Of a stretch of 48,440 nucleotides of DNA, positions 24,997 through 31,752 are shown in pieces. How positions within the stretch are numbered: the stretch's first letter is position 1; every line of letters begins with the position of its first letter. Both the position numbers and the translations under genes were made by a program. Under the pieces are notes generated by a model, which worked only from the letters and a program-made list of their open reading frames with translations, was not told where the DNA came from and did no database searches. Source of the DNA: an uncultured Christensenellaceae bacterium (lineage in GTDB: Bacteria > Bacillota > Clostridia > Christensenellales > Pumilibacteraceae); contig CAJUQF010000005.1 in NCBI GenBank assembly GCA_910588315.1, forward strand, positions 1 to 48,440, given 5' to 3'.

Positions 24997-25733
24997 TAGT
25001 CAAGACCGACAAAGAGCGAGAGGGCATGCGCGCGGCGAGCCGCGTGGTAAAAGCGGCGCTCGACGCGGCGGAGCGGTTCATCAAACCGGGCGTAACCACT
25101 CTGGAGATCGACGCGATCGTGGAAGAAACGATAAGAAGTTTCGGCGCGACGCCGTCGAGCAAAGGGTTTTGCGGTTATCCTAACGCCTCGTGCATATCGG
25201 TCAACGACGTCGTCATTCACGGGATACCGTCGCTCATGACGGTCAAGGACGGCGACATAGTGTCTGTTGACATTACCGTACTTTTAAACGGATATCAAGG
25301 CGACGCGGCGCGCACGTTCCCGGTCGGGAGCATAAGCGCCAAGGATGCGGCGCTCATCGCCGCCGCCAAGGACGCGTTTTTCGCCGGCATGGAATATGCC
25401 AAAGCGGGCAATCGTGTGGGCGACATATCGAGCGCCGTGCAGCTGTATTCGGAACTTCACGGTTACGGCGTCGTCAGAGCGTTTACCGGACACGGGATAG
25501 GGCATAAAATGCACGAAGCCCCGGAAGTTCCCAACTTCGGCAAACACGGCACGGGTTCTCCGCTTAAAGCCGGACTGTGCATAGCCGTCGAACCGATGAT
25601 AACGACCGGCGATTGGCGCGTGCATATCGAACGCGACGGCTGGACGGTCAGAACGAACGACGGCAGTAAAGCGGCGCACTACGAAAATACCGTAATTATT
25701 ACGGACGGCGCGCCGGAGATCCTTACATTATAA
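24993..25733 (+). CDS. map: Methionine aminopeptidase, type I
   Basis: Removes the initiator methionine from nascent proteins. The 246 residues show the pita-bread fold with metal ligands: D in VSVDITVLLNGY and QGDAART, H in GHGIGHKMHEAPEVPNFG, E in CIAVEPMITTGD, and the last E in AHYENTVIIT. It is translationally coupled to adk by a four-base overlap. A KOW-domain gene and infA follow, the standard Firmicute order. Confidence 0.97.
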   Translation: MIVKTDKEREGMRAASRVVKAALDAAERFIKPGVTTLEIDAIVEETIRSFGATPSSKGFCGYPNASCISVNDVVIHGIPSLMTVKDGDIVSVDITVLLNGYQGDAARTFPVGSISAKDAALIAAAKDAFFAGMEYAKAGNRVGDISSAVQLYSELHGYGVVRAFTGHGIGHKMHEAPEVPNFGKHGTGSPLKAGLCIAVEPMITTGDWRVHIERDGWTVRTNDGSKAAHYENTVIITDGAPEILTL

Positions 25734-25751
25734 TATAACGGAAGGCAATCA

Positions 25752-26006
25752 ATGCAGATCGGCGACATAGTCATAAGCAAAGCCGGACACGACAAAGGCT
25801 GCCCGTTCGTGGTAATAGCTGTCATGAACGACGATTTCGTCCTTATAGCGGACGGACGCGGGCGCGGGATGGACAATCCCAAGCTCAAACGCAAACGGCA
25901 TTTACGGGTCGCGGCGCAGAGCGACTTGACCGACCCGACAAACGCAACGCTCAAAAAGAGTATCAAACAATTCAATTCGGACAGGAGGATGTATGCCGAG
26001 AAGTGA
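25752..26006 (+). CDS. KOW-domain RNA-binding protein (L14e-like)
   Basis: An 84-residue protein between map and infA, a position held in many Clostridia by a KOW-domain protein related to archaeal L14e. The N-terminal MQIGDIVISKAGHDKGCPFV matches a KOW turn, followed by FVLIADGRGRGMDNPKLKRK and a basic helical tail. It probably binds rRNA or ribosomes; its precise role is unknown. It overlaps infA by 14 bases, indicating coupled translation. Confidence 0.8.
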   Translation: MQIGDIVISKAGHDKGCPFVVIAVMNDDFVLIADGRGRGMDNPKLKRKRHLRVAAQSDLTDPTNATLKKSIKQFNSDRRMYAEK

Positions 26007-26214
26007 CAATATCGAAACGGAAGGCACCGTCGAAGAATGCTTGCCGGGTACAAAGTTCAAGGTCAAGCTTGATAACGGCGCAACGGTGCTGTGTACGATA
26101 GCAGGTAAAATGCGCGTCAATTACATCAAGGTTTTGCTTGGTGACCGCGTCAAAGTAGCCATATCGCCCTATGATATAACCAAGGGCATAATCACTTTCC
26201 GCAGCAAATCCTGA
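25993..26214 (+). CDS. infA: Translation initiation factor IF-1
   Basis: OB-fold factor that binds the ribosomal A site during initiation. The 73 residues include DNIETEGTVEECLPGTKFKV, KLDNGATVLCTIAGKMRVNY and IKVLLGDRVKVAISPYDITK with the closing GIITFRSKS. The start lies inside the end of the KOW gene, preceded by GGACAGGAGG. rpmJ follows only after a structured gap of 188 bases. Confidence 0.95.
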   Translation: MPRSDNIETEGTVEECLPGTKFKVKLDNGATVLCTIAGKMRVNYIKVLLGDRVKVAISPYDITKGIITFRSKS

Positions 26215-26402
26215 TCCCGCGGGAGCGTCAAAGTCTCGAAGTCGGAGAAATGCCGATCCGGGCTTGATAATCGCCCGCCGCGTCGAGCGCCGAGCAAACG
26301 GTTCTCGCGCATAACGGATCGGTCACATAATATCCGTATCGTTCGCCGCATGGATGGAACGTTGTACGGATCACACATTAATCTCGTAGTAGGAGAAAAA
26401 TC
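26215..26402 (+). other. 188-base structured gap between infA and rpmJ
   Basis: Perfect 8-base outer arms CCGATCCG (26253-26260) and CGGATCGG (26315-26322) enclose two smaller hairpins: GGGC/GCCC with a 9-base loop, and GCG-CGAG/CTCG-CGC. This gives a three-way-junction shape. It does not have the internal loop of the interspersed element family, so I list it separately. The rpmJ ribosome binding site TAGGAG follows. Confidence 0.55.
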
Positions 26403-26519
26403 ATGAAAGTCAGATCTTCGGTAAAACCCATGTGCGATAAATGCAAAGTCATTCGTCGTCACGGCAAAGTAATGGTCATTTGCAGTAAGAATCCCAGTCA
26501 CAAGCAACGCCAAGGTTAA
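26403..26519 (+). CDS. rpmJ: 50S ribosomal protein L36
   Basis: The smallest 50S protein; 38 residues with zinc ligands C11, C14, C27 and H33 (MCDKCKVIRRHG and VICSKNPSHKQRQG). The start MKVRSSVKPM is canonical and TAGGAG lies 6-7 bases upstream. The stop is immediately followed by stem-loop element copy B rather than rpsM. Confidence 0.96.
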   Translation: MKVRSSVKPMCDKCKVIRRHGKVMVICSKNPSHKQRQG

Positions 26520-26520
26520 C

Positions 26521-26648
26521 TTTTTTCACGCACTCATCGCGTGATACGGGCTACGCTTGGCTCGGCGATTCGGTCACGTAGGTGGGTCTACGCTCCCGTC
26601 ATCGCCTCACCAACTGTTGCCCGTCTGACGCGCGATTGCGCGAAAAAA
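26521..26648 (+). repeat. Interspersed stem-loop element, copy B
   Basis: Outer TTTTTTC/GAAAAAA (26521-26527 with 26642-26648), CGCA/TGCG (26529-26532 with 26637-26640) and TCGCG/CGCGA (26537-26541 with 26631-26635). Inner GGCGAT/ATCGCC (26564-26569 with 26601-26606). Apical CGTAG/CTACG (26577-26581 with 26588-26592), hexaloop GTGGGT. Internal loop TCGGTCA and CTCCCGTC. It starts at the base after rpmJ. Confidence 0.88.
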
Positions 26649-26708
26649 GATACGTTCTGTATGGAGTAGGCGGCTCTTTGAGCGCGTATTCATTCCATAG
26701 TATCTCGT

Positions 26709-26744
26709 GCCGGCTGTTCGTCTAACTCGCATATTCGCACTCTC
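26709..26744 (+). repeat. Fragment of a D-type stem-loop element
   Basis: 35 of 36 bases are identical to the 3' end of copy D (21969-22004), but the 5' half with the matching outer arm is missing. A truncated copy next to copy B. Confidence 0.8.
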
Positions 26745-26992
26745 ACATACGTTCGGTATGGTAAGGCAACGCCGCTTGTTGCGCTCGTCGAGCGCGAATT
26801 CATCGCATAGATTGACGTTTCTTGCGGCTGAACGAGCGGTACAAATTATTCACGGCGTGCCGGCACGAAATAGGCAATACTCAAAAATAACCGTTCTCGG
26901 TCCGTTGCGCGACATTCCACACGCACGGGACAAGCGGAGCGTTATTCATATAACAACATAAAAACTCATCAAACAATTCAAGGAGTAAAAAA

Positions 26993-27370
26993 GTGGCAAG
27001 AATAGCAGGTATTGATTTGCCCAAGGAAAAACGTATCGAGATAGGTCTTACCTATATCTACGGTATCGGACGTCCCACGGCGAATAAAATTCTTAAAGCG
27101 ACGGGCATCGATCCCGACGTTCGTGTAAAGGACTTGACCGGCGATCAGGAAAACGCGCTCCGTACTTATATCGACAAAAATATCAAGACGGAAGGCGATC
27201 TTCACCGCGAAGTCGAACTCAATATCAAACGCCTTAAAGATATAGGCTGTTATCGCGGCGTGCGGCATCGTAAAAACTTGCCCGTGCGCGGTCAGAACAC
27301 CAAGCAAAACGCGCGCACCCGTAAAGGCCCGAAGCGCACCGTTTCGCGTAGCAAGAAGAAGGAGCGTTAA
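26993..27370 (+). CDS. rpsM: 30S ribosomal protein S13
   Basis: S13 sits in the 30S head and contacts P-site tRNA and the 50S. GTG start with AAGGAG upstream. The 125 residues show ARIAGIDLPKEKRIEIGLTY, IYGIGRPTANKILKATGID and the helix-hairpin-helix-like core, with the C-terminal tail RGQNTKQNARTRKGPKRTVS. First gene of the alpha part of the cluster; rpsK follows after 6 bases. Confidence 0.96.
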   Translation: MARIAGIDLPKEKRIEIGLTYIYGIGRPTANKILKATGIDPDVRVKDLTGDQENALRTYIDKNIKTEGDLHREVELNIKRLKDIGCYRGVRHRKNLPVRGQNTKQNARTRKGPKRTVSRSKKKER

Positions 27371-27376
27371 TCTACT

Positions 27377-27766
27377 ATGGCAGTAAAGAAAACTTCTACC
27401 AAAAAGAAGATAACCAAAAATATCGATAAAGGTTGCGTCCATATCCACGCGTCGTTCAACAATACGATCGTAACGTTTACGGACGAACAGGGCAACGCGA
27501 TTTCCGCATGCTCGGCGGGCGCGCTTAAATTCCGCGGCTCGCGTAAGTCGACGCCGTATGCGGCGCAGATGGCAGCCGAGGAAGCCGCCAAGCGCGCTAT
27601 GGAACACGGCTTGCGTTCGGTCAAGGTCTTTGTAAAAGGTCCCGGCGCGGGCAGAGAGTCCGCTATACGCGCAATGGAAGTCGTAGGTCTTCAAGTGACC
27701 GAAATCAACGACGTTTCGCCCATCCCGCACAACGGATGCAGACCGCCCAAACGTCGCAGAGTGTAA
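27377..27766 (+). CDS. rpsK: 30S ribosomal protein S11
   Basis: Platform protein of the 30S near the mRNA exit. The 129 residues have a lysine-rich start and the core CVHIHASFNNTIVTFTDEQG, GSRKSTPYAAQMAAEEAAKR, VFVKGPGAGRESAIRAMEVV and the end SPIPHNGCRPPKRRRV, all diagnostic. Good operon spacing on both sides. Confidence 0.97.
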   Translation: MAVKKTSTKKKITKNIDKGCVHIHASFNNTIVTFTDEQGNAISACSAGALKFRGSRKSTPYAAQMAAEEAAKRAMEHGLRSVKVFVKGPGAGRESAIRAMEVVGLQVTEINDVSPIPHNGCRPPKRRRV

Positions 27767-27781
27767 GGAGTAGCATAGATT

Positions 27782-28402
27782 ATGGCAAGAAATATTTGTG
27801 CAGATTGCAGACAGTGCCGCAGAGAAGGACAGAAATTGTTCTTGAAAGGCGAGCGCTGTGTTTCCAAAAAGTGCGCGATGGAGCGTCGCCCCGTTCCCCC
27901 GGGCGCGCACGCCATGACTCGGCGCAAGAACAGCGAGTACAACACTCAGCTCCGCGAAAAACAAAAGGTAAAACGCGCGTACGGAGTGCTTGAAAAGCAG
28001 TTCAGAGAATATTACGAAAAAGCGGAAGCGCAAAAGGGTGTTACCGGCGAGAACATGCTCGCCATGCTCGAAAAGCGGCTTGACAACGTTGTGTACCGCA
28101 TGGGTATCGGCGCGTCGCGCAAAATGTCGCGTCAGATAGTAAACCACGGTCACATTCTCGTCAACGGCAAGCGCGTAGACATTCCGTCGTATCAAGTCAA
28201 GCTCGGCGACGAGATCTCCGTAAGAGAAACAAGCCGCGACAACGCGCTGTTTAAAGAGCTGCGCGGCGCAAAGATCGTCATGCCCAAATGGGTAATGTTC
28301 GATACGGAAAACTTCGTCGGCAAGGTAGTTGACAATCCGAAGCGCGACGATATCGATCTCAATATCAACGAGCAGCTCATCGTCGAGTTGTATTCCAAGT
28401 AA
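27782..28402 (+). CDS. rpsD: 30S ribosomal protein S4, zinc type
   Basis: Assembly-initiating 16S rRNA binder, often also the translational repressor of the alpha operon. The 206 residues carry the N-terminal zinc knuckle C9, C12, C26 and C31 (CRQC...CVSKKC) and the S4 RNA-binding domain (LDNVVYRMGIGASRKMSRQI, VNHGHILVNGKRVDIPSYQV). Zinc-type S4 is common in Clostridia. rpoA follows after 16 bases. Confidence 0.97.
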   Translation: MARNICADCRQCRREGQKLFLKGERCVSKKCAMERRPVPPGAHAMTRRKNSEYNTQLREKQKVKRAYGVLEKQFREYYEKAEAQKGVTGENMLAMLEKRLDNVVYRMGIGASRKMSRQIVNHGHILVNGKRVDIPSYQVKLGDEISVRETSRDNALFKELRGAKIVMPKWVMFDTENFVGKVVDNPKRDDIDLNINEQLIVELYSK

Positions 28403-28418
28403 TAAGGAGTATTTGGTC

Positions 28419-29372
28419 ATGATGGAAATCGAAATGCCGAGAATAACAATGGAAGAAACCGACAGCTACCGTACCGGCAAGTTTGTCGTCGAGCCGCTCG
28501 ATCGCGGTTACGGCCACACGCTCGGTAACGCATTGCGTCGCGTATTGTTGTCCAACCTTCCCGGCGCGGCGGTCATCGGGATCATGATCGAAGGCGTCGA
28601 TCACGAGTTCTCGACCGTAAAGGGAGTTAAGGAAGATGTGACCGAGATCATTCTCAACCTTAAATCGCTCAATCTCAAAGCCAACTATACCGACAAGGAT
28701 CTCGTCAAGGAACTGCATATCCAAAAGAGCGCACCCGGTATAGTGACAGCTGCGGACATCGATGTCGACCCCGAGATCGACGTACTCAACCCCGACCTTT
28801 ACATCTGCACTCTCGACGAGGGCGCCAAGCTCGATATGACGCTTTATGTCGGTAAGGGCAGAGGCTATGTCGTTGCGGACGAGCTTAAAGATCCCGCGCG
28901 TCCCATCGGCTATATTCCGATCGACGCCATATTTACGCCCGTCAAGTTCGCGTCGTACTCCGTCGAGCCGACGCGCGTCGGACAGTCCATGGACTTCGAC
29001 AAGCTCACGATCAACGTAAAGACCGACGGTTCGCTGTCTGCCAAAGATGTGTTGAGCTTAGCGGCGAAAGCGCTCGAAGATCATGTAAAACTGTTCGTGG
29101 CGCTTTCCGACACGATCTCCGGTATGGACATTCTTGTCTCGCGCTCGGAAGACCGTCAGGCGAAAGTGCTGGAAATGAACATAGAGGAAATGGATCTGTC
29201 GGTGCGCAGCTACAACTGCTTAAAGCGCGCAGGCATTCACACCGTTGCCGATCTTACCCGCAAGACCGAAGAGGACATGCTCAAAGTGCGTAACCTCGGA
29301 AGAAAGTCGCTTGACGAAGTCATCGCCAAGCTGCGCGGATTCGGATTGGACCTTAAGGCAGCGGAAGACTAA
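28419..29372 (+). CDS. rpoA: RNA polymerase alpha subunit
   Basis: Dimer scaffold for RNA polymerase assembly and target of activators. 317 residues when started at the ATG after AAGGAG; a frame extension to 28329 inside rpsD is rejected. The N-terminal domain has FVVEPLDRGYGHTLGNALRR and VLLSNLPGAAVIGIMIEGVD. The C-terminal domain (about 245-317) has MDLSVRSYNCLKRAGIHTVA and the helix-hairpin-helix KVRNLGRKSLDEVIAKLRGF, which binds UP elements. Confidence 0.97.
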   Translation: MMEIEMPRITMEETDSYRTGKFVVEPLDRGYGHTLGNALRRVLLSNLPGAAVIGIMIEGVDHEFSTVKGVKEDVTEIILNLKSLNLKANYTDKDLVKELHIQKSAPGIVTAADIDVDPEIDVLNPDLYICTLDEGAKLDMTLYVGKGRGYVVADELKDPARPIGYIPIDAIFTPVKFASYSVEPTRVGQSMDFDKLTINVKTDGSLSAKDVLSLAAKALEDHVKLFVALSDTISGMDILVSRSEDRQAKVLEMNIEEMDLSVRSYNCLKRAGIHTVADLTRKTEEDMLKVRNLGRKSLDEVIAKLRGFGLDLKAAED

Positions 29373-29391
29373 ATAGGAGAACAAAACGATT

Positions 29392-29901
29392 ATGGAACAG
29401 AGAAAACTTTCCCGTCCTACGGACCAGCGCAACGCGCTTTTGCGCAACCAGGTAACCGCGCTGCTGTGGAACGAAAAAATAACCACGACGCATGCCAGAG
29501 CGAAAGAAGTTTCGCGGCTTGCCGATAAGATAATCCAGCTTGCCGTCGACACCGTTCTCGACGTCAAAAAAGACGTCAAAAAATCGGTCGACAAAAAGGG
29601 TAAGCCCATCGAAGTCGAGGTCATTCTCGACGGACCGCAACGCCTTGCCGCGCGCAGAAAGATCATGGCTATGATCTACGATCCGCCCGAAACCAAAAAG
29701 CCGGGCGAGACCGGTCCCGCATTCAGAGAGCGCACGCAGGACGTAAAGCATCCGCTTGTCGAGCGTATCTTTAACGTGTATGCTATCCGTTATTCTCAGC
29801 GCAACCACGACAACAACTCCGCCGGCGGTTATACGCGCGTGCTTAAGCTCGGCGCCCGCAGAGGCGACGGCGCGGAAGAAGCGCTTATCGAGTTGGTATA
29901 A
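29392..29901 (+). CDS. rplQ: 50S ribosomal protein L17 with internal insertion
   Basis: L17 lies near the tunnel exit. The 169 residues begin QRKLSRPTDQRNALLRNQVT and end GGYTRVLKLGARRGDGAEEA (LIELV), both characteristic. The length exceeds the usual 113-130 because of a charged internal stretch of about 40 residues after LADKIIQLAVD (KKDVKKSVDKKGKPIEVEVI through KKPGETGPAFRERTQDVKHP). The reading frame and both conserved ends are intact, so the insertion is probably a genuine loop. Last gene of the cluster, followed by a terminator. Confidence 0.94.
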   Translation: MEQRKLSRPTDQRNALLRNQVTALLWNEKITTTHARAKEVSRLADKIIQLAVDTVLDVKKDVKKSVDKKGKPIEVEVILDGPQRLAARRKIMAMIYDPPETKKPGETGPAFRERTQDVKHPLVERIFNVYAIRYSQRNHDNNSAGGYTRVLKLGARRGDGAEEALIELV

Positions 29902-29922
29902 TTTAAAGTAATATAATAAATT

Positions 29923-29957
29923 ACGGCATCGGTAGTAAAACTATCGGTGCCGTTTTT
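29923..29957 (+). terminator. Terminator of the ribosomal cluster
   Basis: Thirteen-pair stem (ACGGCATCGGTAG with CTATCGGTGCCGT, two G-T pairs), loop TAAAA, then TTTTT. Strong intrinsic terminator 21 bases after rplQ. Confidence 0.92.
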
Positions 29958-30001
29958 ATGTTATGCCCGCAGGATCAACGATCGGCAAATCAAAATCAAA
30001 T

Positions 30002-30541
30002 TTATAAAGCGGCAACGATTTTTCTATGCGCTTTTAATTTCTTCAATGCCCATTCGTAATGTGCTATCGTGGTGGAAATAAAATACTGTCCTAACGTACT
30101 GCCGCCCACCCAAGAAAAAACATTTTTATCGAATAATTGCCGTGTATCGTATTTTTGCATCAAAGTCATTATTTCGTTATGCGATCGCGACAATAATTCT
30201 TTTGCTTTTTCAAGGGAGATTTTTTGCGCCCTTTCAAAGAATACCGTATTCATATCGCCGTAATTTGCCCACGAGTATCCGTCCATTAAAAATTGTCTCG
30301 ATCTGCCTTGTTCGTTTTCCGATACCCAATGCAGCATTAACTGTTGCCATTCGTACAGGTGCATTAAAACGTCTCGCAAATTTTTATCTCTTTTCCAATG
30401 AGCCTCGCTTTTATTAAGGCGTGAAAAATCAAATTCCGTATCGAGCTCTTTTTCGGTTAAAGAATTAATGAAATCAAAAAGGTTATCGTATCCCTTTGTG
30501 CTTTCCGATATCAAATCTTCTTTTGTTCTCGGTCTTGCCAT
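30002..30541 (-). CDS. ClbS/DfsB-family four-helix bundle protein (DUF1706)
   Basis: The 179-residue form starting at MARPRTKEDL is chosen because AAGGAG lies 7-8 bases before that ATG; the 39-residue upstream extension overlaps the next gene. The family pattern is clear: ARPRTKEDLISESTKGYDNL, KDKNLRDVLMHLYEWQQ-like (here RDKNLRDVLMHLYEWQQLML) and FLMDGYSWANYGDMN. ClbS, the best-known member, protects its host from colibactin by hydrolysing it; DfsB and others are DinB-like helical bundles of unclear function. No colibactin-type cluster is visible, so the substrate is unknown. Probably co-transcribed with the GNAT gene upstream. Confidence 0.85.
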   Translation of the reverse strand: MARPRTKEDLISESTKGYDNLFDFINSLTEKELDTEFDFSRLNKSEAHWKRDKNLRDVLMHLYEWQQLMLHWVSENEQGRSRQFLMDGYSWANYGDMNTVFFERAQKISLEKAKELLSRSHNEIMTLMQKYDTRQLFDKNVFSWVGGSTLGQYFISTTIAHYEWALKKLKAHRKIVAAL

Positions 30542-30645
30542 AGTAAACTCCTTGATCAATGAATTTCTTACGTGTTTAGTTTGTTGTGCAAAATGAATAA
30601 AGTCAACTTCCCGACGGGTGTGCGGCGCTCGGCAGTAATTACGAT

Positions 30646-31500
30646 TTATCGAGTCCAAGTATCGTATTCAGAGGACTCTTTAAAACCGATCCGGTGATAA
30701 AAGTTTTGGTCGGATATAACTATCGCTCGCTTGGCGCCGGATTTTTTGGCGCGCGCCATAGCTTCGTAAACCACTGCTGTTGCCAAGCCGAGCTTTCTGC
30801 ATTGCGGAACGGTGGCGACAGGCTCGATATATGCGGTTGCTCCGTGCGTGTACCAAATACCGCAATGCGAACAATATTCTTTCGAGAGATCCAGTGCGAA
30901 AATTTTCAGATCGCTGTTGAAATGAGCAGACGGTTTTAAAAGCTCGTCGCTCCATTTTTCCGGTATGCCGTCGTTGTCGAAGCCTTTGTGTATAACAAGT
31001 TGATATTTTCGATTATCTATTTCGAAATGTTCCGGACTGATCGAATAGCCATAGGGGATCACATATTGCAAATCGTTTTCCAAATCGAATTCCAAAACGC
31101 AATCGGCTTTGCCGCGGTTGTGAAAATGATATTCTTGCAAAACTTCGATTAACGCCGTGTCTTGCGAATTTACCTTGACGGACGATCCTTTTTCTACAAC
31201 ATACTCTACCATTGCGCTCAATAACTCTTTATCCGATACGGCGTGTATGATATAAGCCCGGTCTTTATAACTCGTATCGAAAGTAATCAAGCCGACGATT
31301 TCGCCGGAGCTGTCTCTGAATATCGCGATATACGTAAGAGCATCCACGTCCAAAAAGCTATGGCACATCATCCATTCGAATCGCGCCCAGTGAAAATGTT
31401 CGTTATATCCCTTATCGGCGGACTTAGATAAAAAAAGATATATCTCTTCGTATTGTTCGTTGAATCGGATATTGCTTTTGTAATTGTCTATCGTGTACAT
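30646..31500 (-). CDS. GNAT family N-acetyltransferase
   Basis: A 284-residue protein with a C-terminal GNAT fold (about 195-284). It contains the acetyl-CoA motif A YIEPVATVPQCRKLGLATAV and the terminal NFYHRIGFKESSEYDTW, which matches motif B (FYxxxGF). The N-terminal half (about 1-190) probably forms a second, degenerate GNAT-like domain (AIFRDSSGEIVGLITFDTSY). It acetylates an unknown amine. It is upstream of the ClbS-like gene on the same strand, about 104 bases apart. Confidence 0.85.
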   Translation of the reverse strand: MYTIDNYKSNIRFNEQYEEIYLFLSKSADKGYNEHFHWARFEWMMCHSFLDVDALTYIAIFRDSSGEIVGLITFDTSYKDRAYIIHAVSDKELLSAMVEYVVEKGSSVKVNSQDTALIEVLQEYHFHNRGKADCVLEFDLENDLQYVIPYGYSISPEHFEIDNRKYQLVIHKGFDNDGIPEKWSDELLKPSAHFNSDLKIFALDLSKEYCSHCGIWYTHGATAYIEPVATVPQCRKLGLATAVVYEAMARAKKSGAKRAIVISDQNFYHRIGFKESSEYDTWTR

Positions 31501-31752
31501 GCGAGACTTCCCGAAAGAACAGGTTAATTAAAAGCATTATACCATAATAGAATACAGAAGTAAAACGAATGGGCGGCAATGCTAATATTACGTGATGGTC
31601 GCGGTAAAAACAAATGATCAAGGCGCATTTTTAATACGGTTTCGGCGATAAGGCGCGCACATTTTCCTTTGTAAAAATTTTTAAAAATATTGTCAAAAAA
31701 GGTATGCAAAATCGTTGACTTTGGTATTGTTAAATGATATAACATTTAAACC
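31501..31752. other. Divergent promoter region of GNAT and MATE genes
   Basis: 252 bases between divergent genes. It contains the MATE promoter at 31715-31743; the rest is AT-rich without further recognisable signals. Confidence 0.5.
31715..31743 (+). promoter_or_regulatory. Promoter of the MATE exporter, apparently leaderless
   Basis: TTGACT (31715-31720), 17-base spacer, TATAAC (31738-31743). Initiation about 7 bases later would fall within 2-4 bases of the ATG at 31753, and there is no Shine-Dalgarno sequence before it. Confidence 0.65.

Larger units (their letters stand above)
26520..26992. other. 473-base insertion-like gap between rpmJ and rpsM
   Basis: Largest gap in the ribosomal cluster. 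It contains stem-loop element copy B (26521-26648), a fragment of a D-type copy at 26709-26744, and further GC-rich inverted repeats up to about 26940. The rpsM ribosome binding site AAGGAG follows. No credible ORF. Confidence 0.8.

Noticed and set aside
26978..28420. 480-codon minus-strand ORF
   Set aside because: Antisense shadow of rpsM, rpsK and rpsD.
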